Positions 50,659 through 59,648 of a stretch of DNA of 64,000 nt are shown one piece after another. The stretch is from Mycobacterium sp. BK086. GTDB taxonomy: Bacteria; Actinomycetota; Actinomycetes; Mycobacteriales; Mycobacteriaceae. The notes beneath the pieces are model-generated. The model did not search any database and was not told the DNA's origin. It was given only the letters and a program-made list of their open reading frames with translations. Location of the stretch: contig SNWL01000008.1 in assembly GCA_004362315.1 (NCBI GenBank), positions 372,001 to 436,000 on the forward strand, read 5' to 3'. The translations under genes and the position numbers were made by a program. Every line of letters starts with the position of its first letter. The stretch's first letter is position 1.

Positions 50659-50746
50659 GACAGGTAGGGCACTACTCGAATTCCGTTATGGCCCACGTAT
50701 TGAGGACCAATGGCCCGCAAAAAGTCATGTTCCGGTCTTGCCGCCG

Positions 50747-50754
50747 TGCTATAT
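50747..50754 (+). promoter_or_regulatory. Putative -10 region of the large secreted protein gene
   Basis: TGCTATAT (extended -10 like), 40 bp before ATG 50795. The same string with one change (TGCTATAC) lies 42 bp before the paralogue start at 55589, and both leaders then carry ACGTCAA and a GGGG ribosome binding site. Confidence 0.5.
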
Positions 50755-50794
50755 CAGATTTGAATCGTCGTATACGTCAATATTCGGGGGAACA

Positions 50795-53020
50795 ATGACA
50801 ACTCAGCACATCGGTCGGGTCGGAGCGCTGGCACTGGCCCTCGGCGTCGGCGCAGTGATCACGGCCCTGCCGGCGGTCGCCTCGGCGGACACCGGGAACT
50901 CGGGCAAGAGTTCCTCGTCGGCCGACTCGTCGTCGAAGGCAGGCCCGAAGGCGCGCGGTACCAGCGCCGCGGGCAAGAAAGCCCGCGCGGCTGCGACCGT
51001 CGATGCACCCGTGATCACGGTGTCCACCGGTCATTCGCTGCGGACGACGCCCAGGGTCAAGCTGGACAAGGCGGGCGGCGGCAGCGATCCGGTCGCGACT
51101 CCGCTGGAGTTGGCGGCGTTGGCCTTGCGCCGCGAGTTGTCGGGCGCCAGTGCCGCGGTGGTACCTGCGTCGGTCGTGACCACCGGAGAGCCCGCCGCGG
51201 CGGTGCCGGCTGCCGGCACCACGATGGCGGACTGGACCACCAACGTTGCGCCCGTGCTCACCAACTTCATCAAGACCCAAATCGGCTACGTCGGCCTGAG
51301 CACTGAAAAGCAAGCCTTCGTCGACGCGGTGCTGCCCAGCGTCGTGGAGTTGATGGGTAACGCCTACACCAAGACCTCACTCGGCGGCGCCCTCACGAAT
51401 CTGGCCAACAACCAGACGCTCCTGAATTTCGTGACCGACCAGGTTCAGACCATGGCCGTCGCCAACGGACTCACCCCGGGAGCCGCTCACGTCGCTGGTC
51501 AGGCGATGGGCTACCTCGCGCAGACGCTACTGGGCAACACCGCCGTCCAGAACGCGGTTACGACTCTGGCCCATACGTTGACGGTGGTGCCCAACGGGGA
51601 CCTCGCGGCCCTGCTCGCCAACCTGAACTCACCAACCTACACAGTGAAAGACCTTATCCAGCAAGACGTTCTGCAGAGCGCACCCGCCTTCATAACCGGT
51701 ATCCCGGTGCTGCTCGCCGATCAGGCCCTGCGCACAGCGGTGTTCAGCGCGCTCAAGGGCTCCGCGCATGTGCTCGTCGGGCTGAGCGGGTGGCAGGAAG
51801 ATCCGTCGTCCGCCTTTGTGACGTTCATCGGCGATCAGGTCGAACTGGCGGTAGGGGGAGGCACGACCACCGATCCCGTCACCGCCGTCGTCGCACTCGC
51901 GGGACGTGCTGCGGTAGAGCACATTCTGAGCTCCGCGGTGATCATCGACGGTGCGGTGGGCACGGTCGAGACCGGAGTGTCGACCTTCCTCGACTATGCG
52001 GGCGTCAATACCGCATTGGTGGGCGCCGCCAACACGGTCGCGCAGGTGGTGGCCACGGGGACCGAGGCGGAAGTGCAGGCGGCCTACGACGCCGCGATGC
52101 AGACGCTGAGCGCCAATCCCGCCGTTCAAGCGGCTTTCGGGCAGGCCCTCAAGGGTGGTGTGAAGGCCGCCGTCGGCAATGCCGGCATGCTCGCCGACAT
52201 CAGCGCGACGGTGAAGACGTTCCTCACCGACGTGGCGACCGACCCGGTGATCAAGGCCGCCGTCCTCCTGCAGTTCGGTCCGAAGTACGGCGGCGAGATC
52301 GCCGGTGTGCTGGACAATACGGCCGCGATCGACAAGCTGGCCGGTGCGATCAGCGGGGTGCTGCCGAAGTTCCTTGGAGCGCGCGGGGTTTCGGATGCGC
52401 TGGGGGAGGCCGTCAACCAGGCGGTTCTCGCGATGTTCGCCGGTGGCACGTCAGACCAGGCCGTCAGTGAGGCGCTGAAAGCGTTGCAGGCCGATCCGGC
52501 GTTCAAGGCGGCGCTGAAGTCGACGGTCGCGGCCGCGGTGCGTGGTGTGCTGGGGGTGCAGGCGCTGGAACAAGCCGCCGCCAGAATCACGAGTTACGCG
52601 ATCCAGGACTTCTTCGATTCGTCAGGGATCAACAACCCGACCCTGGAGCGGTTGGCGGCCAATGCGCTGAAGTCCGTGGTGTATTCGCTTCTGGGCGACG
52701 GGTCGGTGCGGACCCTGGTCGGCAGCCTCGCCGGCGATCTGGCGATCGGTAAGGCGCCGGGGACTGTCGTGAAGTCTTTCCTCGGCGCGGTTCTTTCCAG
52801 CCCCGGTGCACAACTCGCCTTCGGCCAGGCCTTCGGTCAGGCAGTCGGTTCGTTGTTCGGCGGCGGCCCAGTCGGGTTCCTGGTGGGGCAGTTCTTCGGG
52901 ATCCCGACCGGGCTCTTCATCGCGGTGAACGCACTGCCTGCGCTGCTGTTGGTCCGGTCCGGTCTGCTGGATGGGCTGTTCGCTCAGCTCAATGGGCTGG
53001 CGGCGGTAGGCGTAGCCTGA
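50795..53020 (+). CDS. Large secreted hydrophobic-repeat protein, paralogue 1
   Basis: A 741-residue protein from ATG 50795 (the frame extends upstream but without a signal). The signal peptide IGRVGALALALGVGAVITALP ends at VASADTGN; this GRVGALA type of signal is common in mycobacterial envelope proteins. A Ser/Lys/Ala-rich spacer (about 35-75) follows, then a long Ala/Val/Leu-rich helical region with recurring FG-x-A/LKG patterns, and a C-terminus rich in small residues (GQAFGQAVGSLFGGGPVGFLVGQ). It shares this layout and similar blocks with the 712-residue protein at 55589. No known domain. Divergent from operon I of the cluster. Confidence 0.8.
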   Translation: MTTQHIGRVGALALALGVGAVITALPAVASADTGNSGKSSSSADSSSKAGPKARGTSAAGKKARAAATVDAPVITVSTGHSLRTTPRVKLDKAGGGSDPVATPLELAALALRRELSGASAAVVPASVVTTGEPAAAVPAAGTTMADWTTNVAPVLTNFIKTQIGYVGLSTEKQAFVDAVLPSVVELMGNAYTKTSLGGALTNLANNQTLLNFVTDQVQTMAVANGLTPGAAHVAGQAMGYLAQTLLGNTAVQNAVTTLAHTLTVVPNGDLAALLANLNSPTYTVKDLIQQDVLQSAPAFITGIPVLLADQALRTAVFSALKGSAHVLVGLSGWQEDPSSAFVTFIGDQVELAVGGGTTTDPVTAVVALAGRAAVEHILSSAVIIDGAVGTVETGVSTFLDYAGVNTALVGAANTVAQVVATGTEAEVQAAYDAAMQTLSANPAVQAAFGQALKGGVKAAVGNAGMLADISATVKTFLTDVATDPVIKAAVLLQFGPKYGGEIAGVLDNTAAIDKLAGAISGVLPKFLGARGVSDALGEAVNQAVLAMFAGGTSDQAVSEALKALQADPAFKAALKSTVAAAVRGVLGVQALEQAAARITSYAIQDFFDSSGINNPTLERLAANALKSVVYSLLGDGSVRTLVGSLAGDLAIGKAPGTVVKSFLGAVLSSPGAQLAFGQAFGQAVGSLFGGGPVGFLVGQFFGIPTGLFIAVNALPALLLVRSGLLDGLFAQLNGLAAVGVA

Positions 53021-53021
53021 C

Positions 53022-54107
53022 TCACACCGACAGAATGTGGCCCTCGCTGGCCGGCACCGTGCCGGCCAGCAGGGCGGTGTAGGACCGCTCCACCGCGTCT
53101 CGGTCCTGCCCCGCAACCACTTTCAACCAGGGGTGCTCGGCGTTGGTGACTGGCTCCATGAACGCCGTCCACGCTCCGGCCATGTTCGCCTGGAATTGCT
53201 CAGGTCCCCATTCGGCGATCCGCTTGCGGGCCTGTTCGGGCGCGAAGAACAGCACCGGGGCCGGACCGGGCAGATCGTCGCCGCCGCCCATGCCGTCCCA
53301 ATGTGTGGCGCCGACCGCGCAGCTGTAGGCCAGCTGGTCGCCGAGCCTGCGATGCACCGCCGAGCGCACCGAGCCGCTGCCGCTGAAATCGACGTACGCC
53401 GAGGCTGTTTCGGGTAGCGCCGTCGCGATGTCCTCGTATACCACCACGTCGTCGTAACAGCCCAGCGCGCGGGTGAAGTCGGCATTGCCCGGCGAGGTGA
53501 GTCCGACCACGGTGACCGCCTTGCGCTGCGCGAGACAGAACGCGGTGCCGTAGGCGGTCTTGCTCGACGCGCTGGACATGACCACCGTGTTGGCGCCGAA
53601 AAACCCGTTGTCCGCAAGGAAGTCGTCGATCAGGAACGAGGTGGCGAACAACGGCCGGAGCAGTGCCTGCTGCGCCTCGCGGTCGGCCCGGTAGCCCGGA
53701 TCGGCGCTGCACCGCACGTACTGGTTGTAGATCGGATGCAATGCCTGCCGATGCTCGGCGCCGTCGGTGAAGCCGCCGGGATGCACACCGGTGGCCTGCA
53801 GCACGATCTCGTCACCGATCGGCCAGTAGCCGTAGAACCGTTCACCGACTTCGACTCCAGGGCAGCGGGATTCGATAACCGACGCGAAGCCCCACACCGG
53901 AACGCAACCCGTCGCCGGCTCGCCGGTCGGGAAGAACTGCCAATAGTTCATGGCGTCGCCCAGTGCGGCGTAGGTGATGTTGTTCGACGTCAGCGCGAAG
54001 GTGTCGATCCGCAGGCGGGCGTCGCCGTCATTCAGCGTCACCGCCGGTGATTCGGTCCACTGGAACGCGCGTATGTCATTGCGCTGCACGACCAAGCGTG
54101 TGGTCAT
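53022..54107 (-). CDS. DUF2855-family protein (MDR-like)
   Basis: A 361-residue protein resembling DUF2855 proteins, which look like zinc-free medium-chain oxidoreductases. Visible are a GroES-like N-terminal half (LTSNNITYAALGDAMNYWQFFP, GFASVIESRCPGVEVGERFYGYWP) and a Rossmann-like half (MSSASSKTAYGTAFCLAQRK, VGLTSPGN). Function unknown; such proteins may act on hydrophobic carbonyl substrates. Convergent with the large secreted protein gene, with 1 bp between stops. Confidence 0.78.
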   Translation of the reverse strand: MTTRLVVQRNDIRAFQWTESPAVTLNDGDARLRIDTFALTSNNITYAALGDAMNYWQFFPTGEPATGCVPVWGFASVIESRCPGVEVGERFYGYWPIGDEIVLQATGVHPGGFTDGAEHRQALHPIYNQYVRCSADPGYRADREAQQALLRPLFATSFLIDDFLADNGFFGANTVVMSSASSKTAYGTAFCLAQRKAVTVVGLTSPGNADFTRALGCYDDVVVYEDIATALPETASAYVDFSGSGSVRSAVHRRLGDQLAYSCAVGATHWDGMGGGDDLPGPAPVLFFAPEQARKRIAEWGPEQFQANMAGAWTAFMEPVTNAEHPWLKVVAGQDRDAVERSYTALLAGTVPASEGHILSV

Positions 54108-54116
54108 GGATTCTCC

Positions 54117-54446
54117 TCAGATGCCGATGCCAAAGATGCCGCCCCAGTCGTGGTCGTCGCTCGGGCACGATACGTCGACATAGACCGTGTCGAACGTGCC
54201 GGGGGTCGGCGGGGCTGAATTGGGATTGTGGATCGCGGTCACGCGGCAGCGTTCCAACGACACTTTGGCGAGGCCGAATACCCAGTTGATCTGGACGTCG
54301 TACCCCTGGGCTTCGAGGTCGTCGATGGTCGCTCGTGCGTTTTCGGCCCCGGCGATGGGATACACCGGGTCGGCGGTCGCGGCGGGGGACGTGCAGACTG
54401 CCGCCGCGATGAGCGCGCCGGCGAGCATTCCCCACCCGACCATCAT
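54117..54446 (-). CDS. Small secreted protein, family with the 63036 gene
   Basis: A 109-residue protein with a signal peptide ending at PAATADPVYP. The mature domain of about 80 residues has the pattern VSLERCRVTAIHNP...VYVDVSCPS with two cysteines, matched by the protein at 63036-63341 (PLEKCSVISVHQ...AYVDVFCHV). The start directly abuts the stop of the GGDEF gene, so they form an operon. Function unknown. Confidence 0.8.
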   Translation of the reverse strand: MMVGWGMLAGALIAAAVCTSPAATADPVYPIAGAENARATIDDLEAQGYDVQINWVFGLAKVSLERCRVTAIHNPNSAPPTPGTFDTVYVDVSCPSDDHDWGGIFGIGI

Positions 54447-55487
54447 TCAGCTCCGCGCCGTCGACCGGGTCCGCTTGTCGGCGTACATCGCGGCATCGGC
54501 TCGGGCCAGGACCGCCTCGGCGAGGTCCGCACCGCCGACGACGGCTGTCCCGCAACTCGCCCCGACGCTGACAACCCCCGCGCTCGTCGGGATTTCCTTC
54601 TGCAGCACGGTGAGCAGGCGCTCCCGCAGGCTGAACGGGTCGGGCGCAAACGAGGACGAAAGAAGGACCGCGAACTCGTCGCCACCGATGCGCGCGCCCA
54701 TGTCTTCTCCCCGGCAGGTGGCGGCGATGCGCTGACCGACGATGCGCAGCACCTCGTCGCCGACGGCGTGCCCGTGGACGTCGTTGATCGGCTTGAACCC
54801 GTCGAGGTCGATGTAGAGCACGACGGCCACGGGGTTTCCGGTGCCGGCTGCACCGGAAATCATCGACTCCAATCCGGCCAGGAACGCGGCCCGGTTGGCC
54901 AAGCCGGTCAGGGCGTCGACCGACGCGGCGTGCGCCTTCTCGTCCATCACATTGGCACGCGCGAGGGCCTTGGCGATGAACTGGGCCAGCTGCTCGAGCA
55001 GGTCGACGTCGTCGTCGGTGAAGGCGCTCGGCTGGTCTGAGGTGACCTTGAGGACCCCTTGGGTGCGGTTCCCGTCGACCAGCGGGACGACGACCATCGA
55101 CCGGGCGTGCACCCGGCGGCAGGCCTCCAAATCCACCCGGGGATCGGTCTCGGTGTCCTCGGAGATCAGGATTTTCCCGGTCCGGACGCATTCGCCGGAC
55201 ATGCTGCCCGACATCGCCAGCCGAAGGCCCTCGGTGCCGGCCAGCGAACCGGAAGTCGTGGTGTAGACCATCTCGCCGAACTCGGCGAGTTCGATGACGG
55301 CGCCGGGAGCTCGCGTCGCGATTCGTCCCTGCTCAACCACGATCTTCATCACTGCATCGGCAGTGTCGTCGGCATCGTTGATCGCTTGCTGGACCTTGAT
55401 GATGGTCTGCAAACTCGCAACGGACAGCTCGCCCCCCACGTGCCGAACTTTAGTGGAACTCTGGCCCGCCGCCGAGTCAATGCGCAA
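54447..55487 (-). CDS. GAF-GGDEF diguanylate cyclase
   Basis: A 346-residue soluble sensor. Residues about 35-175 form a GAF domain (RSMVVVPLVDGNRTQGVLKV near its end). Residues about 185-345 form a GGDEF domain with an intact active site ARIGGDEFAVL and, five residues before it, an inhibitory-site RxxD (RGED). It should make cyclic di-GMP and be subject to product inhibition. Start options: ATG 55487 gives the reported length; the GAF fold begins near residue 28. Divergent from the secreted protein at 55589. Confidence 0.9.
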   Translation of the reverse strand: MRIDSAAGQSSTKVRHVGGELSVASLQTIIKVQQAINDADDTADAVMKIVVEQGRIATRAPGAVIELAEFGEMVYTTTSGSLAGTEGLRLAMSGSMSGECVRTGKILISEDTETDPRVDLEACRRVHARSMVVVPLVDGNRTQGVLKVTSDQPSAFTDDDVDLLEQLAQFIAKALARANVMDEKAHAASVDALTGLANRAAFLAGLESMISGAAGTGNPVAVVLYIDLDGFKPINDVHGHAVGDEVLRIVGQRIAATCRGEDMGARIGGDEFAVLLSSSFAPDPFSLRERLLTVLQKEIPTSAGVVSVGASCGTAVVGGADLAEAVLARADAAMYADKRTRSTARS

Positions 55488-55538
55488 TATTCGGACACCG
55501 TTAGTCGGCTCGTACTGGCTCGCGTCACCGGCGTGGTG

Positions 55539-55558
55539 TGCTATACCCCTAGCAAATT
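55539..55558 (+). promoter_or_regulatory. Putative promoter and CCTAGCAAATT element of the 55589 gene
   Basis: TGCTATAC (55539-55546) as likely -10, followed by CCTAGCAAATT (55548-55558). The latter 11-mer recurs exactly at 57747-57757 before the repeat-protein gene. Confidence 0.5.
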
Positions 55559-55588
55559 ACTTGAACGTCAAAAGTCGGGGTAGGTGCC

Positions 55589-57727
55589 ATGGGGCAGCAG
55601 GGTCGCTACAGCATTGGTCGGGTCGGGGCTTTGGCCGTCGCTCTTGGCATCGGGGGGTTCATTCTCGCCGTGCCGGCGGTGTCCGACGCCGACACCGGGT
55701 CGGGGAATTCGGGGAAGACGACGTCGTCCGCCGGTAAGCCCGCCCCGCGCAATTCGACCAAGCCGGCTGCGCGCGCCCCGAAGGCGACGGTCAAGCCGTC
55801 CGGCACGCTGGCGGCGGCCAACCGGGTGCCGGCGGCTCGGTTGAGCAGCGGCACCGATCCGCTGGCTCCGGCCACCGAGCCGCTGTCGTTCGCGGCGCTG
55901 GCGGTGACGCGCCGCGACAAGGTTCGCGGAACAGTCACGAGCACAACCACTCCCAGCGCCAGCGATACCGGTGCTGCGCCGCTGGCGGCCGGGGCCACCG
56001 CAAGTCCCGCGCTCAACACCGCCGTCCGCACCTTCATCGACACTCACCTCCCCGGATGGACGTCGATTGCCGACGAGTTGGCGCCGATCGTCGCCGACGG
56101 GATCCAGGACCTGCTGAGCAACGGCGCGGTGAGCGCCGAGGTGCAACGACTGGTCACGAATACCGCTATCCGCCAATTCGTTTCGACGAAGATCTCGACG
56201 GCGCTGACCTACTACCTCGGCGCCCCCGAGGCGGTCGGCGTGGTCGTCGGCAACGCCGCGGTCAACCTGGCCACCACGGTGCTCGGCAACACCGGTGTGC
56301 AAGGCGCGCTCGACGTGCTCGCCAACGCCGTGCGGCCGGACTCGGCCCAGGCCACCGCCATCTCCACAGCCCTGAATGGCGGCGACGTCGCCCCGCTGAC
56401 GAGCTACCTCAAGTCGGTGGTCGCCAACTCGTCGGACGAGATCGCCACCTTCCTGAGCACCCCGGCGGTCGGGGCTGCGCTGGCTGCCGGTGCGTCCCAA
56501 GCGGTCATCGACCTCACCAGCGGCCCGACCATTCCCACCTGGCTCGGCGGTGTCGCCGGCGGCTGGGTGTCGCAGGCGCTGGGCGGCGGTGCCGCTGCCG
56601 AGGGGCTGGGCAGCGCAGTCGGTAATGCGGTGCAAGGCTTGCTGAGCAATACGAACGCGATGCAGGGCCTGGCCGCCGCGGCCGGTATCGCGGTGACGAA
56701 CATCCTTGGCACGCCGGGCGTTCCCGCTGCCCTGGCCGATTTCATCACCCAGTTCGGTACGTCGTATCTGGGCGGAACCAACTGGATCGACGCGCTGGAC
56801 GTGGCATGGCAAGGGCTGGTGTCGGATTCGGCCTTCCTGTCGTCCCTCGGACCGGCCACCGGCGCGGTCGTCTACTCGCTGGCCACCAACTCCGGCGTGG
56901 TCTCGGCCCTGGGGTCGACGGTCACCGGACTGGTCAACGACATCGCCGGCAATGCCGCCGTCCGTGCTCTGATCGGTGAGGTGCTCGGACCCGAGTACGG
57001 GCCGACATTGGTCAGCACACTCGCCGATCCGACGTCGGCCGCGCAGCTGGCCGCGACGGCAGGTGCGGTGGTGGCCGGCTTCCTGAGCCAGGCCGGGGTG
57101 GCCGCAGCGCTGTCCGCCGCTGCCGACCAGATCGTCACCGACCTGCTGGCGGGAGCGTCGTTGACCGACGCGATCATGACGGCCTTCGGTGGGCTGCAGG
57201 CCGACGCCGCTGTGGTGGCCGCGTTCAACGCCACCGTCCCGGATGCGCTGAAGGGGGTCCTGAAGGCCCCCGCGGTGCGGGGCGTGATCAGCGAGGTGGC
57301 GCAGGGCGTCGTCGCCGACCTGCTGGACAAGACGCCGCTCAATTTCGTGGCGACCAGCGGGGTGACCAAAGCCGCGGTCGACGCGCTGGTGGCCAACCCG
57401 GCCGCGCAGAACCTGATCGGCAACCTCGCCGGCGAGATCCTCAACGGAACGCCTCCGGAGGAGCTGGTGAACACGGTGGTTGCCGAGGTCGTGAAGAGTC
57501 AGGCGCTGCAGATCGCGCTCGGCCAGGCGCTGGGCCAGGGATTCGGCGCGCTGTTCGGTGACAATCCGGTCAGCTTCGCCATCGGCCAGCTCGCCGGAGT
57601 GGGTGCCGCCGCGTTCTTGGTCTTCGCCTTCGGTGCGGCCAACCTGTTCGGGCTGACCGGCAGCTTGACGGCAGCCGCGGCTCCGAGCGGCAGCTCCTAT
57701 CTCCTGATTCCGGTGTCGGTGGCTTGA
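55589..57727 (+). CDS. Large secreted hydrophobic-repeat protein, paralogue 2
   Basis: A 712-residue protein starting at ATG 55589 after a GGGG-type ribosome binding site. Signal peptide IGRVGALAVALGIGGFILAVP is nearly identical in kind to that of the 50795 product. It is followed by a Lys/Pro/Ala-rich spacer (about 45-90), the conserved PLSFAALAVTRRDK block, then long Ala/Val-rich helical repeats, and the C-terminal ALGQALGQGFGALFGDNPV block shared with its paralogue. Likely an abundant cell-wall or secreted protein. No enzyme motif. Followed after 66 bp by the repeat-protein gene. Confidence 0.82.
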   Translation: MGQQGRYSIGRVGALAVALGIGGFILAVPAVSDADTGSGNSGKTTSSAGKPAPRNSTKPAARAPKATVKPSGTLAAANRVPAARLSSGTDPLAPATEPLSFAALAVTRRDKVRGTVTSTTTPSASDTGAAPLAAGATASPALNTAVRTFIDTHLPGWTSIADELAPIVADGIQDLLSNGAVSAEVQRLVTNTAIRQFVSTKISTALTYYLGAPEAVGVVVGNAAVNLATTVLGNTGVQGALDVLANAVRPDSAQATAISTALNGGDVAPLTSYLKSVVANSSDEIATFLSTPAVGAALAAGASQAVIDLTSGPTIPTWLGGVAGGWVSQALGGGAAAEGLGSAVGNAVQGLLSNTNAMQGLAAAAGIAVTNILGTPGVPAALADFITQFGTSYLGGTNWIDALDVAWQGLVSDSAFLSSLGPATGAVVYSLATNSGVVSALGSTVTGLVNDIAGNAAVRALIGEVLGPEYGPTLVSTLADPTSAAQLAATAGAVVAGFLSQAGVAAALSAAADQIVTDLLAGASLTDAIMTAFGGLQADAAVVAAFNATVPDALKGVLKAPAVRGVISEVAQGVVADLLDKTPLNFVATSGVTKAAVDALVANPAAQNLIGNLAGEILNGTPPEELVNTVVAEVVKSQALQIALGQALGQGFGALFGDNPVSFAIGQLAGVGAAAFLVFAFGAANLFGLTGSLTAAAAPSGSSYLLIPVSVA

Positions 57728-57746
57728 CAGGCCGCCATACTAGACG

Positions 57747-57757
57747 CCTAGCAAATT
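57747..57757 (+). promoter_or_regulatory. CCTAGCAAATT element before the repeat-protein gene
   Basis: Exact 11-bp copy of the element at 55548-55558, again followed within a few bases by an A-rich stretch (CAAAAGT) and a purine-rich ribosome binding site. Suggests shared control of the two genes. Confidence 0.5.
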
Positions 57758-57793
57758 GATCAAAAGTGATCTTGCTCTGAGGGGAGAGGCATC

Positions 57794-59239
57794 ATGATCA
57801 CCACCGCAAAGTCTCGTTCGACGGTTGCCGGCGTTCTGGTCGCGGGTGCGGCAGCCACCGGTGTTCTGGCGGCAGCGGCGTTGGGCTCGGCCCCGACGGC
57901 GAACGCGAGCTGCGCCTCGTTCTTCGGCCTGGGCAACAGCGCCGACTGCAGCAGCACGCCGCTGAGCATCGCCATCGCGTTGGGCAGTGGAGCGACGGCT
58001 CACGCCAGCGGGCTGCTGGGCGGCGCCTTCGCCGTCGGCACCAACTCGGCGGCGACCACCGGTGACGCGTTCACCGTCGCCACCGCGCTTGGGGATGGCT
58101 CGGTCGCCACCGCCAACGGATTGTTCGGTATCGCAACACAACTCGGGCCGAATGGCACTGCGATCACTCAGGGTTCAGGCTTGATCACCAACCCTGGGTT
58201 CAACATCGCGCTGAACGTCACACCGCTCAACTCGGCGGCGAACGGCAGCACTGTCACGGCCGGCGGTCCCGGTGCGGCCGGGAACATCGCCCTCAATCTC
58301 TTCGGCAGGGCAACCGCGGCCGACAGCATGAACGTCACCTCCCACGGGTTGCTCAACATCGCCACGAACTGGGGCGGCCACGACAACGTCATCGAGGCCG
58401 GTGATGCCGCGACGAGCTCGTTGCTCAACCTGACCACGAATCTCTTTGGCAGTAATACCAACGTCACGGCCGAAGGCGGCATCTTCAACTGGGCCACGAA
58501 CCTCCTCGGCGACAACAACTCGGTCGCTACCAATGGCAGCCTGGTGAACACCGCGAGCAACCTCTTCGGCAGCAATAACACCGTCACCACAACGGGCGGC
58601 TACTACAACTGGGCCCGCAACATTCTCGGCAATGGCAACACCGTCACGATCACTGGCGGCTACGCGAACGCGGTCCGAAACCTGTTCGGCGGCGGCAATA
58701 CCGTGACGATAACGGGCGGTGCCTATGGAAGCACCGCGCAGAACTGGTTCGGCACCAACAACGCCGTGACCGTCGTCAGCGGTATCTATAGCTCAGCCAG
58801 CAACTTCTTGGGTGGCAACGGCAACACGCTCTCGTCGACGACCGGGTACGAGAACTCGGTGGTGAACCTGATCGGCAGTAACAACACGCTGAGTGCCGGT
58901 GGCGCAGGGAGCAACTGGAACCTCGCCCTCAATGCCCTGAGTAGCAACAACGCTGTGTCCGCAGGCGGTGCCGGCGGCAACTTCACCGCCGGGTTCAACG
59001 TTCTCGGCGGCACCAACACCGTGAGCGCGGGCCCGGGACCGCTTGCGTTGGCGGGCACGATCATCACGAACGGTCAGACGGTCACCAAGGCCGGCCCCGG
59101 CATCGCGATCAACAACTTCCGCATCGGTGGGGCGCAGGCGACGGCAGGCTCGAGCAGCAAGGCGCCGTCGTCGAAGTCCGGTGATACGGGCAAGAAGTCG
59201 GCGAAGGCCGGGACCGGTGGGAGCAAGCGGGCTAAGTAG
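57794..59239 (+). CDS. Secreted Asn/Gly-rich repeat protein, probable beta-solenoid
   Basis: A 481-residue protein with a signal peptide ending at TANASCAS and a strong GGGGAGAGG ribosome binding site. Residues about 165-415 contain some 10-11 tandem repeats of about 22-23 residues with the pattern N-L-F/L-G-x-N-N-T-V-T-x-x-G-G-x-Y-x-x-A-x, for example NLFGSNNTVTTTGGYYNWAR. The regular NxVT spacing suggests a right-handed beta-helix. The C-terminus (about 450-481) is Ser/Lys-rich. It recalls the Asn-rich repeats of PPE-MPTR proteins, but no PPE domain is present. Possible surface adhesin or structural protein. Confidence 0.85.
   Translation: MITTAKSRSTVAGVLVAGAAATGVLAAAALGSAPTANASCASFFGLGNSADCSSTPLSIAIALGSGATAHASGLLGGAFAVGTNSAATTGDAFTVATALGDGSVATANGLFGIATQLGPNGTAITQGSGLITNPGFNIALNVTPLNSAANGSTVTAGGPGAAGNIALNLFGRATAADSMNVTSHGLLNIATNWGGHDNVIEAGDAATSSLLNLTTNLFGSNTNVTAEGGIFNWATNLLGDNNSVATNGSLVNTASNLFGSNNTVTTTGGYYNWARNILGNGNTVTITGGYANAVRNLFGGGNTVTITGGAYGSTAQNWFGTNNAVTVVSGIYSSASNFLGGNGNTLSSTTGYENSVVNLIGSNNTLSAGGAGSNWNLALNALSSNNAVSAGGAGGNFTAGFNVLGGTNTVSAGPGPLALAGTIITNGQTVTKAGPGIAINNFRIGGAQATAGSSSKAPSSKSGDTGKKSAKAGTGGSKRAK
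58290..59040 (+). repeat. Tandem 66-69-bp coding repeats
   Basis: Region of the solenoid gene in which the AAC-CTC/CTG-TTC-GGC-AGC/GGC-AAC-ACC-GTC-ACG codon pattern recurs every 66-69 bp. Repeats are clearest between 58430 and 58730. The DNA copies are diverged by synonymous change, so selection on the protein repeat rather than recent duplication seems to keep the pattern. Confidence 0.75.
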
Positions 59240-59254
59240 TAGGCGCCAGCCCTC

Positions 59255-59611
59255 CTAGCCCATCGGCTCCATGTCTCCAGGCATCGACCCCACATCGCAG
59301 CGAGCCTTGAAGTCGGCGGCGGGCTGCCGCACGGCCTTGATCTGATCCCGGACATCGGGGTTCGCCTGCAGGTAATTGGAGACCGCGGTGCGCATGTCCT
59401 CCCGCGACATCCCCTTGAGACCGGTGAAGAACGCGTTCACGTCGGGGTGGGTGAAGAGGTAGACCGACATGCCGGCGTTGACACCGGACAGGACTTGAGT
59501 GAGGTCGCCGGCCGTGCAGCTCAGCGGTTCGTCGGCGGCGGCGGTGGCGGTGCTGCCGAGGAGGGTTGCACCCGCGATGATGCTGGCGCCGATCAGGTTT
59601 CGGAACGACAT
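59255..59611 (-). CDS. Hemophore-related secreted protein
   Basis: A 118-residue protein from ATG 59611 with a signal peptide ending at ATAAADEPLS. The mature part matches the mycobacterial hemophore-related family (Rv0203-like): LSCTAGDLTQVLSGVNAGMS, YLFTHPDVNAFFTGLKGM and a conserved second cysteine in FKARCDVG. Members bind or carry haem across the envelope or share that fold. Direct haem binding by this one is not shown. Confidence 0.85.
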   Translation of the reverse strand: MSFRNLIGASIIAGATLLGSTATAAADEPLSCTAGDLTQVLSGVNAGMSVYLFTHPDVNAFFTGLKGMSREDMRTAVSNYLQANPDVRDQIKAVRQPAADFKARCDVGSMPGDMEPMG

Positions 59612-59648
59612 TCGACTGCTCCTAACGAGGAAGGATGGACAGGGCGAC

